DNA from: Paenibacillus curdlanolyticus YK9
GTDB taxonomy: Bacteria; Bacillota; Bacilli; Paenibacillales; Paenibacillaceae
Assembly: GCF_000179615.1 (NCBI RefSeq)
Contig: NZ_AEDD01000016.1
Span: forward strand, 1 to 64,000
Direction: 5' to 3'
DNA length: 64,000 nucleotides
Positions 52,601-61,900 of the stretch are shown piece after piece; the stretch's first letter is position 1, and every line of letters begins with the position of its first letter. The notes under the pieces were generated by a model that worked only from the letters and a program-made list of their open reading frames with translations, did no database searches and had not been told where the DNA came from. Both the position numbers and the translations under genes were made by a program.

Positions 52601-52756
52601 CCGGAGCTGAAGGAACGTGGAAAATGTATTATCGCAATCACGCATGACGACCGTTATTTCGGTCTGGCAGATAAGATCGTTAAGCTAGAGCTCGGTCAGG
52701 TCGTCGGTATCGAGGATGGAAACCGCCTAGCGCAAACGGCGAACGCAGCAGGGTAG
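49628..52756 (+). CDS. Prodrug peptidase/ABC exporter fusion (ZmaM-like)
   Basis: A 1042-residue membrane protein with three parts. Signal anchor (about 8-28); an extracytoplasmic serine-hydrolase domain of beta-lactamase/PBP4* fold (about 35-370) with STSK at Ser94-Lys97 and YDYATINYD, where Tyr188 is the expected third residue, almost the same spacing as ClbP (Ser95, Lys98, Tyr186); then transmembrane helices (about 390-560) leading into a PvdE/SyrD-like ABC exporter with its own membrane block and an ATPase (Walker A GGNGSGKST, signature LSTGQRKR, Walker B YLFDEW, switch His in AITHDD). Peptidase plus exporter in one chain is the layout of ZmaM of zwittermicin synthesis, which removes N-acyl-D-Asn during export. 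The usual third-box Asn of YxN is Thr here. Presence of an Asn-epimerising module in the same operon supports this role. Confidence 0.9.
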   Translation: MMNKWRKPIAFLLALFAVVVMLSDQVKADSYAPISGRLDEIEDYIRSEKEKMGVPGLAVVIVEGNKTVLSKGYGWADREEKRPVTPQTLFEIGSTSKAYTALAVLRLEKEGRLDLDAYLSRYVPGLHFTYKGKEAEVTLRQLLHHTSGVPFRTIGTIPQADDEGALERTVRMLNGLKLDRKPGEKYDYATINYDILAFVVQQITGLPFEKYMREQILDPLGLTGTYMYQAPEGAEMAQGYRPGLLRTWAYDAPAFRGNTAAGYVISSASEMEKWLKIQLGVVPGLGLDPEIVRKSHEPDQTVPPNPDGSSYAAGWGLYYKGTGELAHEGSNPNFSSFLILRPQDGIGVAILANESDMRTMTLGQGIMSMIMDKKMPDPLKDMWKGLDATASAGLFISAPVVILTMWQLITAIVQLARRQRKFRAGAAQVLGVSASLVIGVAVLGYCLYQIPDALFGGLNWQFAAVWAPFTVPAAAWAIFIAATLFGIYYALTALAPKPGDKSMLPLVVLSLASGFGNALIIFIVNAALGHIDDEKFPSGLLLYLFAGIFLYVVGQKLVRTRLIRIANDMVYGKRVELTQLVLKAPFRRLERLEQGKIQAALNNDTEVISEFSNIVVTGATSLVTLICCFVYMGTISGYGLLVSLFVIVTAAGLHFLFGRQAQRIWEQTRDIQNVFFGFIHHMTSGFKELALHEGRREGFQSDMIASSQTYRDKRIRGDMKFANVNVIGELLFSVVVGVVAFLFPVLFPAMKASSIQTYVFVLLYMTGPIHGILGSIPNMIRVRISWGRINALAAELSEEQAGSESLAAAVPLPAGVPFRSLELDHVVYRHPSREDGATFEVGPINLAFRAGEVTFITGGNGSGKSTLARLTTGLYAADDGEIRVNGMAQEPEWLGQQFSAIFSDYHLFEKLYGVDVAAKGDEIERHMSQLRLHGKVRIGDSRMDTLALSTGQRKRLALLISYLEDRPIYLFDEWAADQDPEFRQFFYEALLPELKERGKCIIAITHDDRYFGLADKIVKLELGQVVGIEDGNRLAQTANAAG

Positions 52757-52780
52757 TTGCAATCAAGAGGAGGAATTTGG

Positions 52781-55700
52781 ATGAGTGACGCGGCGAAGCT
52801 TGACCGTGCAAGCATCGAAGATATTATGGCATTGACGCCCACTCAGGAGGGGCTGTTGTACCATTACCGCAGCGGAATGGACGAGGACAGCTACGTGCAG
52901 CAGCTTAGCATCCGGTTTGCAGGTGAGCTGCAAATGGACGTTTTGCGCGCTGCTTGGCGGCATGTGGCGCAAGCTAACGAAATGTTGCGAACGGTGTTTC
53001 GGTGGGAGAAACTGGAACACCCCGTTCAGATCGTACTTCGCGAGCCGAACATTCAGGTAGAAGAACGGGATTGTTCTGCGCATACCGCTGAGGAGAGGGA
53101 GAAGCTTGTTGCGGATGCAGTCGAAGAGGAGCGGAACAGGCCGGCTGACCTAACGGCAGCGCCGCTGCGCGTACTGGTATGCGTGCTGGACAATCATCAA
53201 TTCGAGATGATTGTCAGTTGGCATCACATCTTGTTCGATGGCTGGAGCAACGGGATTCTGTTGAAGGAATTCATGCAAGCTTATGATGCCTGCTTGTCAG
53301 GTAAGGAACCTAATGCCCCTCGCAAGACGCGGTTCAAGGAGTTTGTGTCGTGGCTGCAGAAGGGAGACCGCGAAGCTAGCCAGCTGTATTGGAAGGAAGA
53401 ACTGGCTGGATTCGCGGATCGGGCTGTACTTCCGCTTAGCACGGGAGCCGGTGCGGAAGCAGCTCGACGCAAAGTGCCAGGCACATTCTCGGCTCCGATT
53501 CCTCCGGAGATGATTGCGCAATTGACCGATTATGCTAGAGGGAAGGGCGTAACTGCTGCTACGGTGCTGTACGGCGTTTGGGCACTCCTTCTCCATAAGT
53601 ACAGCGGCGCGGGCAATGTTATTTTCGGTACGACTGTCTCGGGGCGAACGCCAGAGCTTGACAATGTGGAAGAAATGATTGGCTTGTTCATTAATACGGT
53701 GCCCCTTCGCGTCACCATCGACGAGAATGTGTCGGCAGAGCAAGTTATTCTTGCGGTAGATGCAGCCATTCGTCGAAGAGAGGCATATGAAAGCACGCCA
53801 ATAACGGATATTGCGGCTTGGAGCGGCGCGGGCGGAGCAGATGGATTGTTTGAAACGATCGTCGTTCTTGACAACTATCCGCTCGACGCATCGGCACTGC
53901 GATGCGGCAGTTTGACGGCAACCGACTATCAAATGCGAGAATCAACCCACTACAAGCTGACGCTCGGCATTCACACCTTCGGGGAGTGGATGGTTGATTT
54001 CGATTACGATGCAGCAACCTTGTCTGCAAGCGATATCGAACGCATGGCAGGACATTATTTGCACCTGCTGGATCAAATTGTTCATCAGCCTTTGCGGCAG
54101 GTAGGCGATCTTGATCTCGTTACTCCTTCTGAGCGGGAGATCATCTTAACCCGTTTTAACCGCTCAATTGAAAAGTCTAGCCAGAAGCTGGCGCATCACG
54201 TATTTGAAGAACAAGCGAGTGCTAACCCGACGCTTATTGCCGTTATTAGTGGCGGTCAAAGTTTCACGTACGGTGATATCAACGCTCGTGCTGAGCGTCT
54301 TGCACGCAGGCTTCGGCGCGAAACGTTCAAAAGCGGCGAACGATTAGTCGCCTTGTTTGCGGAGCGTTCTGACGAATGGATCGTCGCCATGCTTGCTGTA
54401 TTGAAGGCTGGCTGCGGCTATATTCCGATTGATAACGCCTATGCGCCAGCTAGAATTGCCTACATGTTGGAAGACAGCGCTGCGGAAGTGCTGTTGATTG
54501 GCGACGGCTTGGAGGCTCCGCTTACGTTTACAGGCCGTGTGGTTCAACTGAGCGGTGCTGCTTCTTATGAAGGCGATAGTTCTGACACTCCGCTGCTCAA
54601 CACCACGGAAGAGCAGATCGCATACGTTACCTACACTTCCGGTTCGACTGGCGCGCCTAAAGGAGTAATGACAGAGCACCGCCAATTGCTGGCCTATGTG
54701 CATGCCTTCCAGCAAGAATTCAATCTCGGTCCGGGGGATGTCGTACTCCAACAAGCGTCATGCTCGTTTGACCATTTCGTTGAAGAGGTGTATCCGACGC
54801 TGCTTAGCGGCGCTACCATCGTGATTGCTAAGCGCGAAGACGTGCTCGATCCTGACAGGCTGGTCCAGCTGCTGCAAACTAGCGGCGTAACCGTCGTTAC
54901 CATTCAGCCATTGCTGCTCAGCGAGCTGAATAAGCGAGGAGGCGTCCCTGGCGTGCATACCTACCTCAGCGGCGGAGACGTGCTGAAGGCGGCGCATTAT
55001 GACCAATTGGTTGACAAGGCTCGCGTATACAATACGTACGGACCGACGGAAGCAACCGTATGTGCCACTTATTGGCGATGCGATCCCGAGGTTGAGAAGA
55101 ACATTCCGATTGGATCGCCGATTGCCGGCTATAACGTCTACATCGCTGACCGCCGCGGGAAATTACAGCCGATCGGCATACCAGGCGAGATTTGCATCTC
55201 AGGTAACGGAGTGGCGAGAGGTTATCTTCGCAACCCGGAGCTGACGAAGAGCAAATTCGTACCAGATCCTTATCGGCCGGGTGAGACGATGTACCGGACA
55301 GGGGATGTTGGCGTTTGGCAGGAGGATGGCACCATCCGCTTCGAGGGACGCAACGACGAGCAAGTGAAAATTCGCGGTTACCGGATCGATCTTCGCGAGA
55401 TCGAGCTAGCGCTGCAAGGGCATGAGGCAATCACTGAGGCATTCGTAATGGCAACGGACGATGCGGCTGGTGAGAAGCAAATCGCAGCATATGTCGCAAT
55501 TGGAAGAGAGATGACGGCTTATGAACTTAGAGAGCATCTCAGTGACAAGCTTCCGGCTCATATGTTTCCTTCTGTATACTATCGAATCGCCGCTATTCCA
55601 CGGACCGGCAACGAAAAGGCTGATAAACAGGCGCTGCTTCGCTGCACGGACAGGCTGCCTTCCGGTCGTGTTGGCGTCGAGTCGCAAAGCGAGACAGAGA

Positions 55701-56542
55701 ACGCCGTCATCGCGGTTTGGCGCGACGTGCTGAAGCTTGCTGAAATCGGGCCAGACGATCACTTCTTTGATATTGGAGGCAATTCCCTGCTGCTTATGAC
55801 GCTGCAAGCTAAGCTGGAAAGAGCATTCTCCGCAGGGATTACCGTCACGGACCTTTTCTCGCTCCCGACCGTCAGTAAACAGGCGGAGTGGCTGGATAAC
55901 CGGTTGTCACGCCGTGAAGCGTATCCGATCGACGGTTATCAGCCGCTTCCCGAGGATTGCTTCGAGCCGCGTTGGTCGAAAGGTGAAGCAATTGCTGGTC
56001 AAATCCAGCTGCAGGTTCCCCTTGAAGTGGTAGCCGCGCTGGATCGTTTGGCAGCTGAGTGCTCGGTGGAACGGTACGACATTCTCGCATCGATGTGGGG
56101 ATATTTGTTCGCAGAGGCAGCCGGACAGCGATCTGCGGTCTTCCATGCTGCTGTGCAGCACGGGGCGTTGGCGATCCGGCTGGATCTTGATACGCTGCAT
56201 GATTTTACGGGCTTGTTTGCGAGTGTTAGCGCAAAACTGCGGAACGCTGGAGCTTCGGGCGTCATTCCACTTGAGCGTGTGGATCGCTTCATCCCGGAGC
56301 GTGCTCCATCGGATACGCTGCCTTTCCTATGCCGGTCAAGCGCAGTGGCTGAGAGCGAGCGCATCAGACTGCTTAGCTTATATGATTTGATGCTTATCGT
56401 TGAGGATACGAGCACAGGTAAAGGCTTGGGCCTGACATTGCAATATCAGAAAGGTCGCTTCCAGCAGGGAACGCCAGAGTGGCTGACTGAATCATATCTT
56501 GACCTCCTTCGGCAATTATCCGGAACAGGGGTGGTGTCTTGA
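52781..56542 (+). CDS. NRPS module C-A-T with terminal half-condensation domain
   Basis: A 1253-residue synthetase. Condensation (about 10-440) with HHILFDG; adenylation (about 465-960) with YTSGSTGAPKGV, YNTYGPTEATVC and GRNDEQVKIRGYR; carrier with Ser in DIGGNSLLL (about 1000); then about 200 residues matching only the second lobe of a condensation domain, without HHxxxDG. By eye the code is D-H-E-T-L-G-T-V-C-K, related to but not the same as the lysine code, and sharing Glu239 and the YNTYGP-VC surround with the other half-C protein. A basic amino acid is the best guess. The start is ATG 52781 with GAGGAGG upstream. The end overlaps the monooxygenase start (TTGA), so the chain probably passes to the PKS. 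Confidence 0.92.
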   Translation: MSDAAKLDRASIEDIMALTPTQEGLLYHYRSGMDEDSYVQQLSIRFAGELQMDVLRAAWRHVAQANEMLRTVFRWEKLEHPVQIVLREPNIQVEERDCSAHTAEEREKLVADAVEEERNRPADLTAAPLRVLVCVLDNHQFEMIVSWHHILFDGWSNGILLKEFMQAYDACLSGKEPNAPRKTRFKEFVSWLQKGDREASQLYWKEELAGFADRAVLPLSTGAGAEAARRKVPGTFSAPIPPEMIAQLTDYARGKGVTAATVLYGVWALLLHKYSGAGNVIFGTTVSGRTPELDNVEEMIGLFINTVPLRVTIDENVSAEQVILAVDAAIRRREAYESTPITDIAAWSGAGGADGLFETIVVLDNYPLDASALRCGSLTATDYQMRESTHYKLTLGIHTFGEWMVDFDYDAATLSASDIERMAGHYLHLLDQIVHQPLRQVGDLDLVTPSEREIILTRFNRSIEKSSQKLAHHVFEEQASANPTLIAVISGGQSFTYGDINARAERLARRLRRETFKSGERLVALFAERSDEWIVAMLAVLKAGCGYIPIDNAYAPARIAYMLEDSAAEVLLIGDGLEAPLTFTGRVVQLSGAASYEGDSSDTPLLNTTEEQIAYVTYTSGSTGAPKGVMTEHRQLLAYVHAFQQEFNLGPGDVVLQQASCSFDHFVEEVYPTLLSGATIVIAKREDVLDPDRLVQLLQTSGVTVVTIQPLLLSELNKRGGVPGVHTYLSGGDVLKAAHYDQLVDKARVYNTYGPTEATVCATYWRCDPEVEKNIPIGSPIAGYNVYIADRRGKLQPIGIPGEICISGNGVARGYLRNPELTKSKFVPDPYRPGETMYRTGDVGVWQEDGTIRFEGRNDEQVKIRGYRIDLREIELALQGHEAITEAFVMATDDAAGEKQIAAYVAIGREMTAYELREHLSDKLPAHMFPSVYYRIAAIPRTGNEKADKQALLRCTDRLPSGRVGVESQSETENAVIAVWRDVLKLAEIGPDDHFFDIGGNSLLLMTLQAKLERAFSAGITVTDLFSLPTVSKQAEWLDNRLSRREAYPIDGYQPLPEDCFEPRWSKGEAIAGQIQLQVPLEVVAALDRLAAECSVERYDILASMWGYLFAEAAGQRSAVFHAAVQHGALAIRLDLDTLHDFTGLFASVSAKLRNAGASGVIPLERVDRFIPERAPSDTLPFLCRSSAVAESERIRLLSLYDLMLIVEDTSTGKGLGLTLQYQKGRFQQGTPEWLTESYLDLLRQLSGTGVVS

Positions 56543-57621
56543 GTTTAAGTTTTAGTTTGTTCTTCTTCTCTTCCGACGGCGAGGGGGAGGAGCGCGGAAA
56601 ATATGACGCCCTTCTTGATCTCGCGGTCGAAGCAGACGAGCGCGGGTTCGAGGCGGTATGGACGCCAGAGCGGCATTTTCATCGATTCGGCGGCCTGTTC
56701 CCGAATCCATCGGTCTTAGGGGCCGCTCTGGCAGCCAGAACCCGCAGAATCGCTATTCGGGCGGGCAGCATCTCGCTTCCGTTCCATCATCCGATCCGCG
56801 TGGCAGAAGACTGGTCGATCGTAGACAATTTGTCTGGCGGTCGTGCAGGCTTGTCCGTAACGTATGGCTGGCATCCTAAGGAATACGTGTTTGCTCCTGA
56901 GTTATATGAGATTCGCAGGGAAGCGATGTTTGAGCGATTGGCCATTCTAAAGCAGCTATGGCGCGGTGAACCTGTTGCGTTCGCTTCGCCCGAAGGCGAG
57001 CAGGTGATCGAACGTTTTTATCCTTCGCCAGTGCAGCGTGAGCTGCCTATCTGGATAACGACGGCTAGGACGAGAGACACGTGGCGACGAGCAGGTGAGG
57101 TTGGCGCTAATGTGTTGACTGCGCTATATGCGATCGACAAGTCCGAGCTTAAGGATCACATTGCGGTATATCGGGAGGCGCGTCGGATGAATGGACATTC
57201 CACGGATGGCCGCGTAACCGTCATGCTGCACACGTTTCTAGGCGATGACTTGAATAAGGTGCGCGAGACGGTGCGCGAACCGATGATACGCTATCTGGCC
57301 TCCCACACTGAAATGTATGATGATGCCATGGTTGCTCGAGAGCTGCGTGTTGATCCATCCCGAATCAACGATCGGCACCGTAGAATGGTCGTTTCGGCGG
57401 CATTCGAACGATACTGGAATGAAAGTGCTTTGTTCGGGACAACGGAGACTTGCGTGTCCATGACGGATGAGCTTCAGGCGATGGGCGTGGACGAGATTGC
57501 TTGTTTGCTTGATTTCGGCGTCTCCGAGCGCGAAATGGCTGAAAGTTTAGCACATATTGATCAGCTTCGGCTGCATTACGCAGACTTGGCCTCGAAGGAA
57601 AGGAGCGGAATTAATGGTTAA
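56539..57621 (+). CDS. Luciferase-like FMN monooxygenase (MupA/Atu3671 type)
   Basis: Cytoplasmic flavin monooxygenase of 360 residues with a TIM-barrel of the bacterial luciferase family. The start LSFSLFFFSSDGE, the segment GFEAVWTPERHFHRFGGLFPNPSV and the SVTYGWHPKEYVFAPE stretch are typical of the subgroup built into, or beside, NRPS/PKS lines. Such enzymes hydroxylate or oxidise a carrier-bound intermediate using reduced FMN. It starts at TTG overlapping the NRPS stop and overlaps the acyltransferase gene by 8 bases, so it belongs to the same assembly line. Confidence 0.92.
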   Translation: MSLSFSLFFFSSDGEGEERGKYDALLDLAVEADERGFEAVWTPERHFHRFGGLFPNPSVLGAALAARTRRIAIRAGSISLPFHHPIRVAEDWSIVDNLSGGRAGLSVTYGWHPKEYVFAPELYEIRREAMFERLAILKQLWRGEPVAFASPEGEQVIERFYPSPVQRELPIWITTARTRDTWRRAGEVGANVLTALYAIDKSELKDHIAVYREARRMNGHSTDGRVTVMLHTFLGDDLNKVRETVREPMIRYLASHTEMYDDAMVARELRVDPSRINDRHRRMVVSAAFERYWNESALFGTTETCVSMTDELQAMGVDEIACLLDFGVSEREMAESLAHIDQLRLHYADLASKERSGING

Positions 57622-58912
57622 ATGGGCGATGCTTTTTCCCGGCCAGGGATCGCAGTATGCGGGAATGGGCAGAGAGCTTCGCGACGAAGCCGAAACGGCT
57701 CGGCATGTTTTTGAAGAAGCGGACGAGACGCTCGGCTATAAACTTAGCGATATCATGATGGGCAAGGATTCAGAACGACTTACCCGTACCGAATTCGCTC
57801 AGCCAGCATTATTGACGGTCAGCGTAGCGGCATATCGTGTCTTTATGGAACGTATCGGCGGAACCCCGGATTATATGGCTGGCCATAGCTTGGGCGAATG
57901 GTCTGCACTCACCTGTGCGGAGGCAATGTCCTTTGCGGACGCGCTGCGTTTAGTGGCGTTGCGCGGTCGACTGATGCAGGAGGCAGCAGATGCAGGCGAG
58001 GGCGCGATGTGCGCCATTATTGGTTTGAACGCTGGCGAAGTCGAAGCAATATGCCTGAACCTGTGCGCGGCCGGTACGGAAGTGGTAGTTTCCAATTATA
58101 ACTCGCCAGTACAGACGGTTATTTCCGGCCGCAAGGATGCGGTCCAGCGTGCCGTTGCTGAATTCGAGTCACGAGGGGCAAAAGCGGTCTACTTGAATGT
58201 GAGCGCTGCTTTCCACAGTCCGTTAATGGCTTCGGCCGCTGAGCGACTGGAAGAGTCTATGCGCGGGGCTAAACTCGCTGCTCCCCGCTTCCCGGTTATT
58301 TCAAATGTAACGGCGCTGCCGCATGCTTCAGCGGGCGAGATCGCCCGTAGCTTGGTTGAGCAGATCGTCTCGCCTGTACGTTGGGAAGCGACGATGCGAT
58401 TCCTGGCAGGCGCAAACGTAAGTACAGCCGTTGAGCTGGGCCCGCAGGCCGTGCTTGCTCGGCTGGTCAAGGCAAACACAGACGGCATGCAGGCCTATTC
58501 TTTCGAGAAGCCGTCGCAGACGGAGGAGCTTCACGAACAGCTGAAGCTGGTGCGCTTGGGCGCACGGCAGCAAACCCTCATGTTCGTGGCAAGCTGTCTG
58601 ACAACAGCGGCTGCTACGCGCAATCGCAATTGGGACGAGCGGGCGTACCGGGAAGGTGTAATGGAGCCATACCGGAACATTGAAGCAATCCAAGAGCGGT
58701 TAGATGCCGAAGATCGTGCGCCGGAACCGGATGAAATGCAGGAAGCGTTCCGTAATCTGGTACAGATTTTCCAAACGAAGGGTGTACAGACGGACGAAGC
58801 GGAAGAGCGGCTGCTCGAGATCATCATAAGGACGGGGACGGGCGAGCTGTTCCCTGAATACACAGATAAAGCCTCCGGTTCAGAACGTGCCGTGGCTGCG
58901 GCTAGGGGGTGA
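57614..58912 (+). CDS. Discrete malonyl-CoA:ACP transacylase (trans-AT) with C-terminal extension
   Basis: Cytoplasmic acyltransferase of 432 residues. FabD fold over about residues 1-305 with LFPGQGSQYAGMG, nucleophile Ser in GHSLGEW, and AFHSPLM, the HAFH-like box typical of malonyl specificity. It should load malonyl units onto the AT-less PKS encoded next, making this a trans-AT system. A helical tail of about 120 residues (DERAYREGVMEPYRNIEAIQERL...) is not part of normal FabD and may dock to the synthase. AAAGGAG precedes the ATG at 57614; the upstream part of the longer frame is shadow of the monooxygenase. Confidence 0.93.
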   Translation: MVKWAMLFPGQGSQYAGMGRELRDEAETARHVFEEADETLGYKLSDIMMGKDSERLTRTEFAQPALLTVSVAAYRVFMERIGGTPDYMAGHSLGEWSALTCAEAMSFADALRLVALRGRLMQEAADAGEGAMCAIIGLNAGEVEAICLNLCAAGTEVVVSNYNSPVQTVISGRKDAVQRAVAEFESRGAKAVYLNVSAAFHSPLMASAAERLEESMRGAKLAAPRFPVISNVTALPHASAGEIARSLVEQIVSPVRWEATMRFLAGANVSTAVELGPQAVLARLVKANTDGMQAYSFEKPSQTEELHEQLKLVRLGARQQTLMFVASCLTTAAATRNRNWDERAYREGVMEPYRNIEAIQERLDAEDRAPEPDEMQEAFRNLVQIFQTKGVQTDEAEERLLEIIIRTGTGELFPEYTDKASGSERAVAAARG

Positions 58913-58917
58913 GCGGC

Positions 58918-61900
58918 ATGGAGTTCGGGAAAGTTCGCCTGCAGGGCAGGGGAAGGGCAGAGAGCAGCGCGTCGGCCAAGCCTCCTGTGTCTGAGACGGA
59001 TATCGCAATTGTCGGGATCGGGCTGCAGCTGCCGCTTGCCGAGAACGAGGAAGAGCTATTAAAACTTCTTCGTGAAGGGGCAGACGCGGTTCGCCCATTG
59101 CCAGAGTCACGCCGCAGCGATACGGATCGTTATTTCCGCGCCGCAGGAAAGGATTCGTCTAAACTTGCCTATGGCGATGCAGCATATCTAGATGCGATCG
59201 ACCGTTTTGACTATTCGTTCTTCAAATTGTCGCCCAAAGAAGCTAGCCTGCTTGATCCCAACCAGCGGCTGTTCCTAGAGACAGCGTATCGCGCGGTCGA
59301 GGATGCTGGAATGGGAGGCAGTCGCTTGGCTGGCAGCCGAACGGGCGTATACGTCGGCTTCGGCTCTGATTCGGATTACAAGCGCATGATCGATACGGTG
59401 GAACCGGAGTCAGCTTCGATGGCGATGCCTGGTAATGTGAAGCCGATCATCGCGAGCCGGCTGTCGTACCTTTTAGACCTGAAAGGACCAAGCTTCCTCG
59501 TCGACACAACCTGTTCCTCGTCGTTGGTAGCCGTCCATCTCGCATGCCAAGGTATCCGGAGCGGTGAATGCGATCTCGCGATCGCAGGCGGCATTCAGCT
59601 CCATCTGCTGCCAGTGCGTGATTTCGAGGTAGGGATTGAGTCCTCCACAAGCAGGACGAGGACGTTCGACGATGCAGCAGATGGCACGGGAACGGGTGAA
59701 GGGGCAGCTGTAATCGTGCTGAAGCCGCTCGCTCGCGCGCTGCAGGATCGCGATTCGATCTACGCCGTCATCAAAGGGAGTGCCGTAAATCAGGATGGCA
59801 GCTCGGTGGGCATCACTGCGCCGAATGCAGACGCTCAAGCGGATGTGATTGCGGAAGCGTGGCGTCAGGCGGGCATTTCGCCTGAGACGATCGGATATAT
59901 CGAGACGCACGGCACCGGCACGAAGCTTGGCGATCCGATTGAGTTAGAGGGTATCCGTCGCGCCTTTGGCAGATACACAAACCGGAAAATGTTTTGTGCG
60001 GTCAGCTCCATCAAGAGCAACTTTGGCCATCTCGACAATGCGGCGGGCATCACAGGTTTGATGAAGGCCGTGCTGGCGCTGAAGCATCAGCAGCTGTTCC
60101 CGACGCTGCATGTTGAACGGCCGAACCGGGCAATTCCTTTTGTCGATTCTCCAGCATATATCAATACGCGCCTCACTTCCTGGGAAGCGGGGGACACGCC
60201 GCTGCGCTGCGGAATCAGCTCGTTTGGCATCAGCGGGACGAATTGTCACGTCGTGATGGAGCAAGCGCCCGTAGTTCCGGAGGTAGCCGTAGCGGGACTG
60301 AATGGGCAGCTTGAACTACTGCCACTTTCGGCACGATCAGAAGCTGCTTTACTCGAATTAGCCAAACGATACGCGGACTATCTGGAATCGCATCCTGCAG
60401 TCCGTCTGGTGGATGTTAGTCATACAGCTGCTGTCGGTCGCGGCCATTATCCGTATCGGATTTCGGTCCTAGGGGCCAATCGCGAAGAGCTATTGAAGTC
60501 GCTTCGGGAGCTAAGTCTGAAGGACATCCAAGGTCCGACAGTTGCAGATAACGGTTTGAACCTTCTAGCGGATGGGGCGGTTGATCGCTTCCACGTCGAA
60601 CCGGTCAGTAAGTCCGAAACGCTGCGTGAGCTAGGAAAGCTATATGAAAGCGGCGCTGAAATTCGCTGGGAGCGGTTATTCGAAGGACGGGAGACGGCAA
60701 GATTGAATCTCCCTGCGACGCCTTTTGAACACCGGCGGTGCTGGCTTAACCTCCCTGAAGATGCTGGCACGCTAACTAAGAACGGTATTGAGCCAAGCAT
60801 GACTTATCACCGACTGGAATGGCGGGAGGAGCAGCTGCCGTTAAGCGAAAACGCACAATTCGGACGGATGCCGACTGTTATTGCAGGCGCCGACAAAGCG
60901 TTCGTGGCTCAAGCATCAGCGCGTCTACGTACAGCAGGCGTAATGAACGTGACAGAGGCGGTGCTGGCAGCGGATCAATCTTTGAGTGCTGACAATCTCT
61001 CGACGCCTACGCCTATTCAGGCTTATGCGGATGAATTCGGCGAGCTGCTCAACCGAGCCGACGGATCAGGCCCGCGGCGAATTGTAATGCATTTCACTGG
61101 AGATACAGCTGGGAACTCGCAAAGCCTTTATACAGCAACTTGGCAGCTGCTCGGCTTGTTGCGATCGCTTGCGACTGACGAGCGGAAGGAACCGGTTGAG
61201 CTGATTCTGGCGGCAGCAAGCGTTTATCGTATTGCTGGAAACGAATCCTCTGCGAATCCAGATACGGCGGCGTTGTTCGCAATGGGTAAGGCGATCCAAT
61301 GGGAAATGCCGCATATTCGGGTACGCTGCGTCGATTTCGGTTATTCGTCAGATGATGTCGATGGCTTTATTCATACATTGACGAGCGAAGAATCGTCAGA
61401 ATCAACGCCTTACACAACAGCATGGCGTGAAGGCAAACGGTATGTCGAGCGGGTAAGCGCGCTGCAAGATCAAGCTGTAAGCGGGAATGCCATTGTTTGG
61501 CGGACGGACGGCGTTTATCTCATTACAGGCGGGCTCGGCGGCATCGGTTTACGCATCGCGGAAAGAATCGCTGCCAAGGGCGCGGTTCGGATCGCGCTGC
61601 TGAATCGATCGGCATTCCCGCCTCGTGAGGCGTGGGAGCAGATTGAATTGGAGGATGCAGCGTCCGCCCACGCTGATGTGATTCAAAAAATTAGGGGAAT
61701 CGAGCGAACTGGCACGCACGTGGAAATCGTCTGTGCCAACGTCTCCGACGAGCGGTCGCTGCGCGAGGCGCTAGAGCAGCTTCGACAGCAGTACGGTCGC
61801 GTGAACGGCATTCTTCATGCGGCGGGCAGCGGGGACGGAAATTACCTGACGTCGCTCGCGGAGACGGAATTCGAGGCGTTCATCAGCGCGAAGGTTCATG

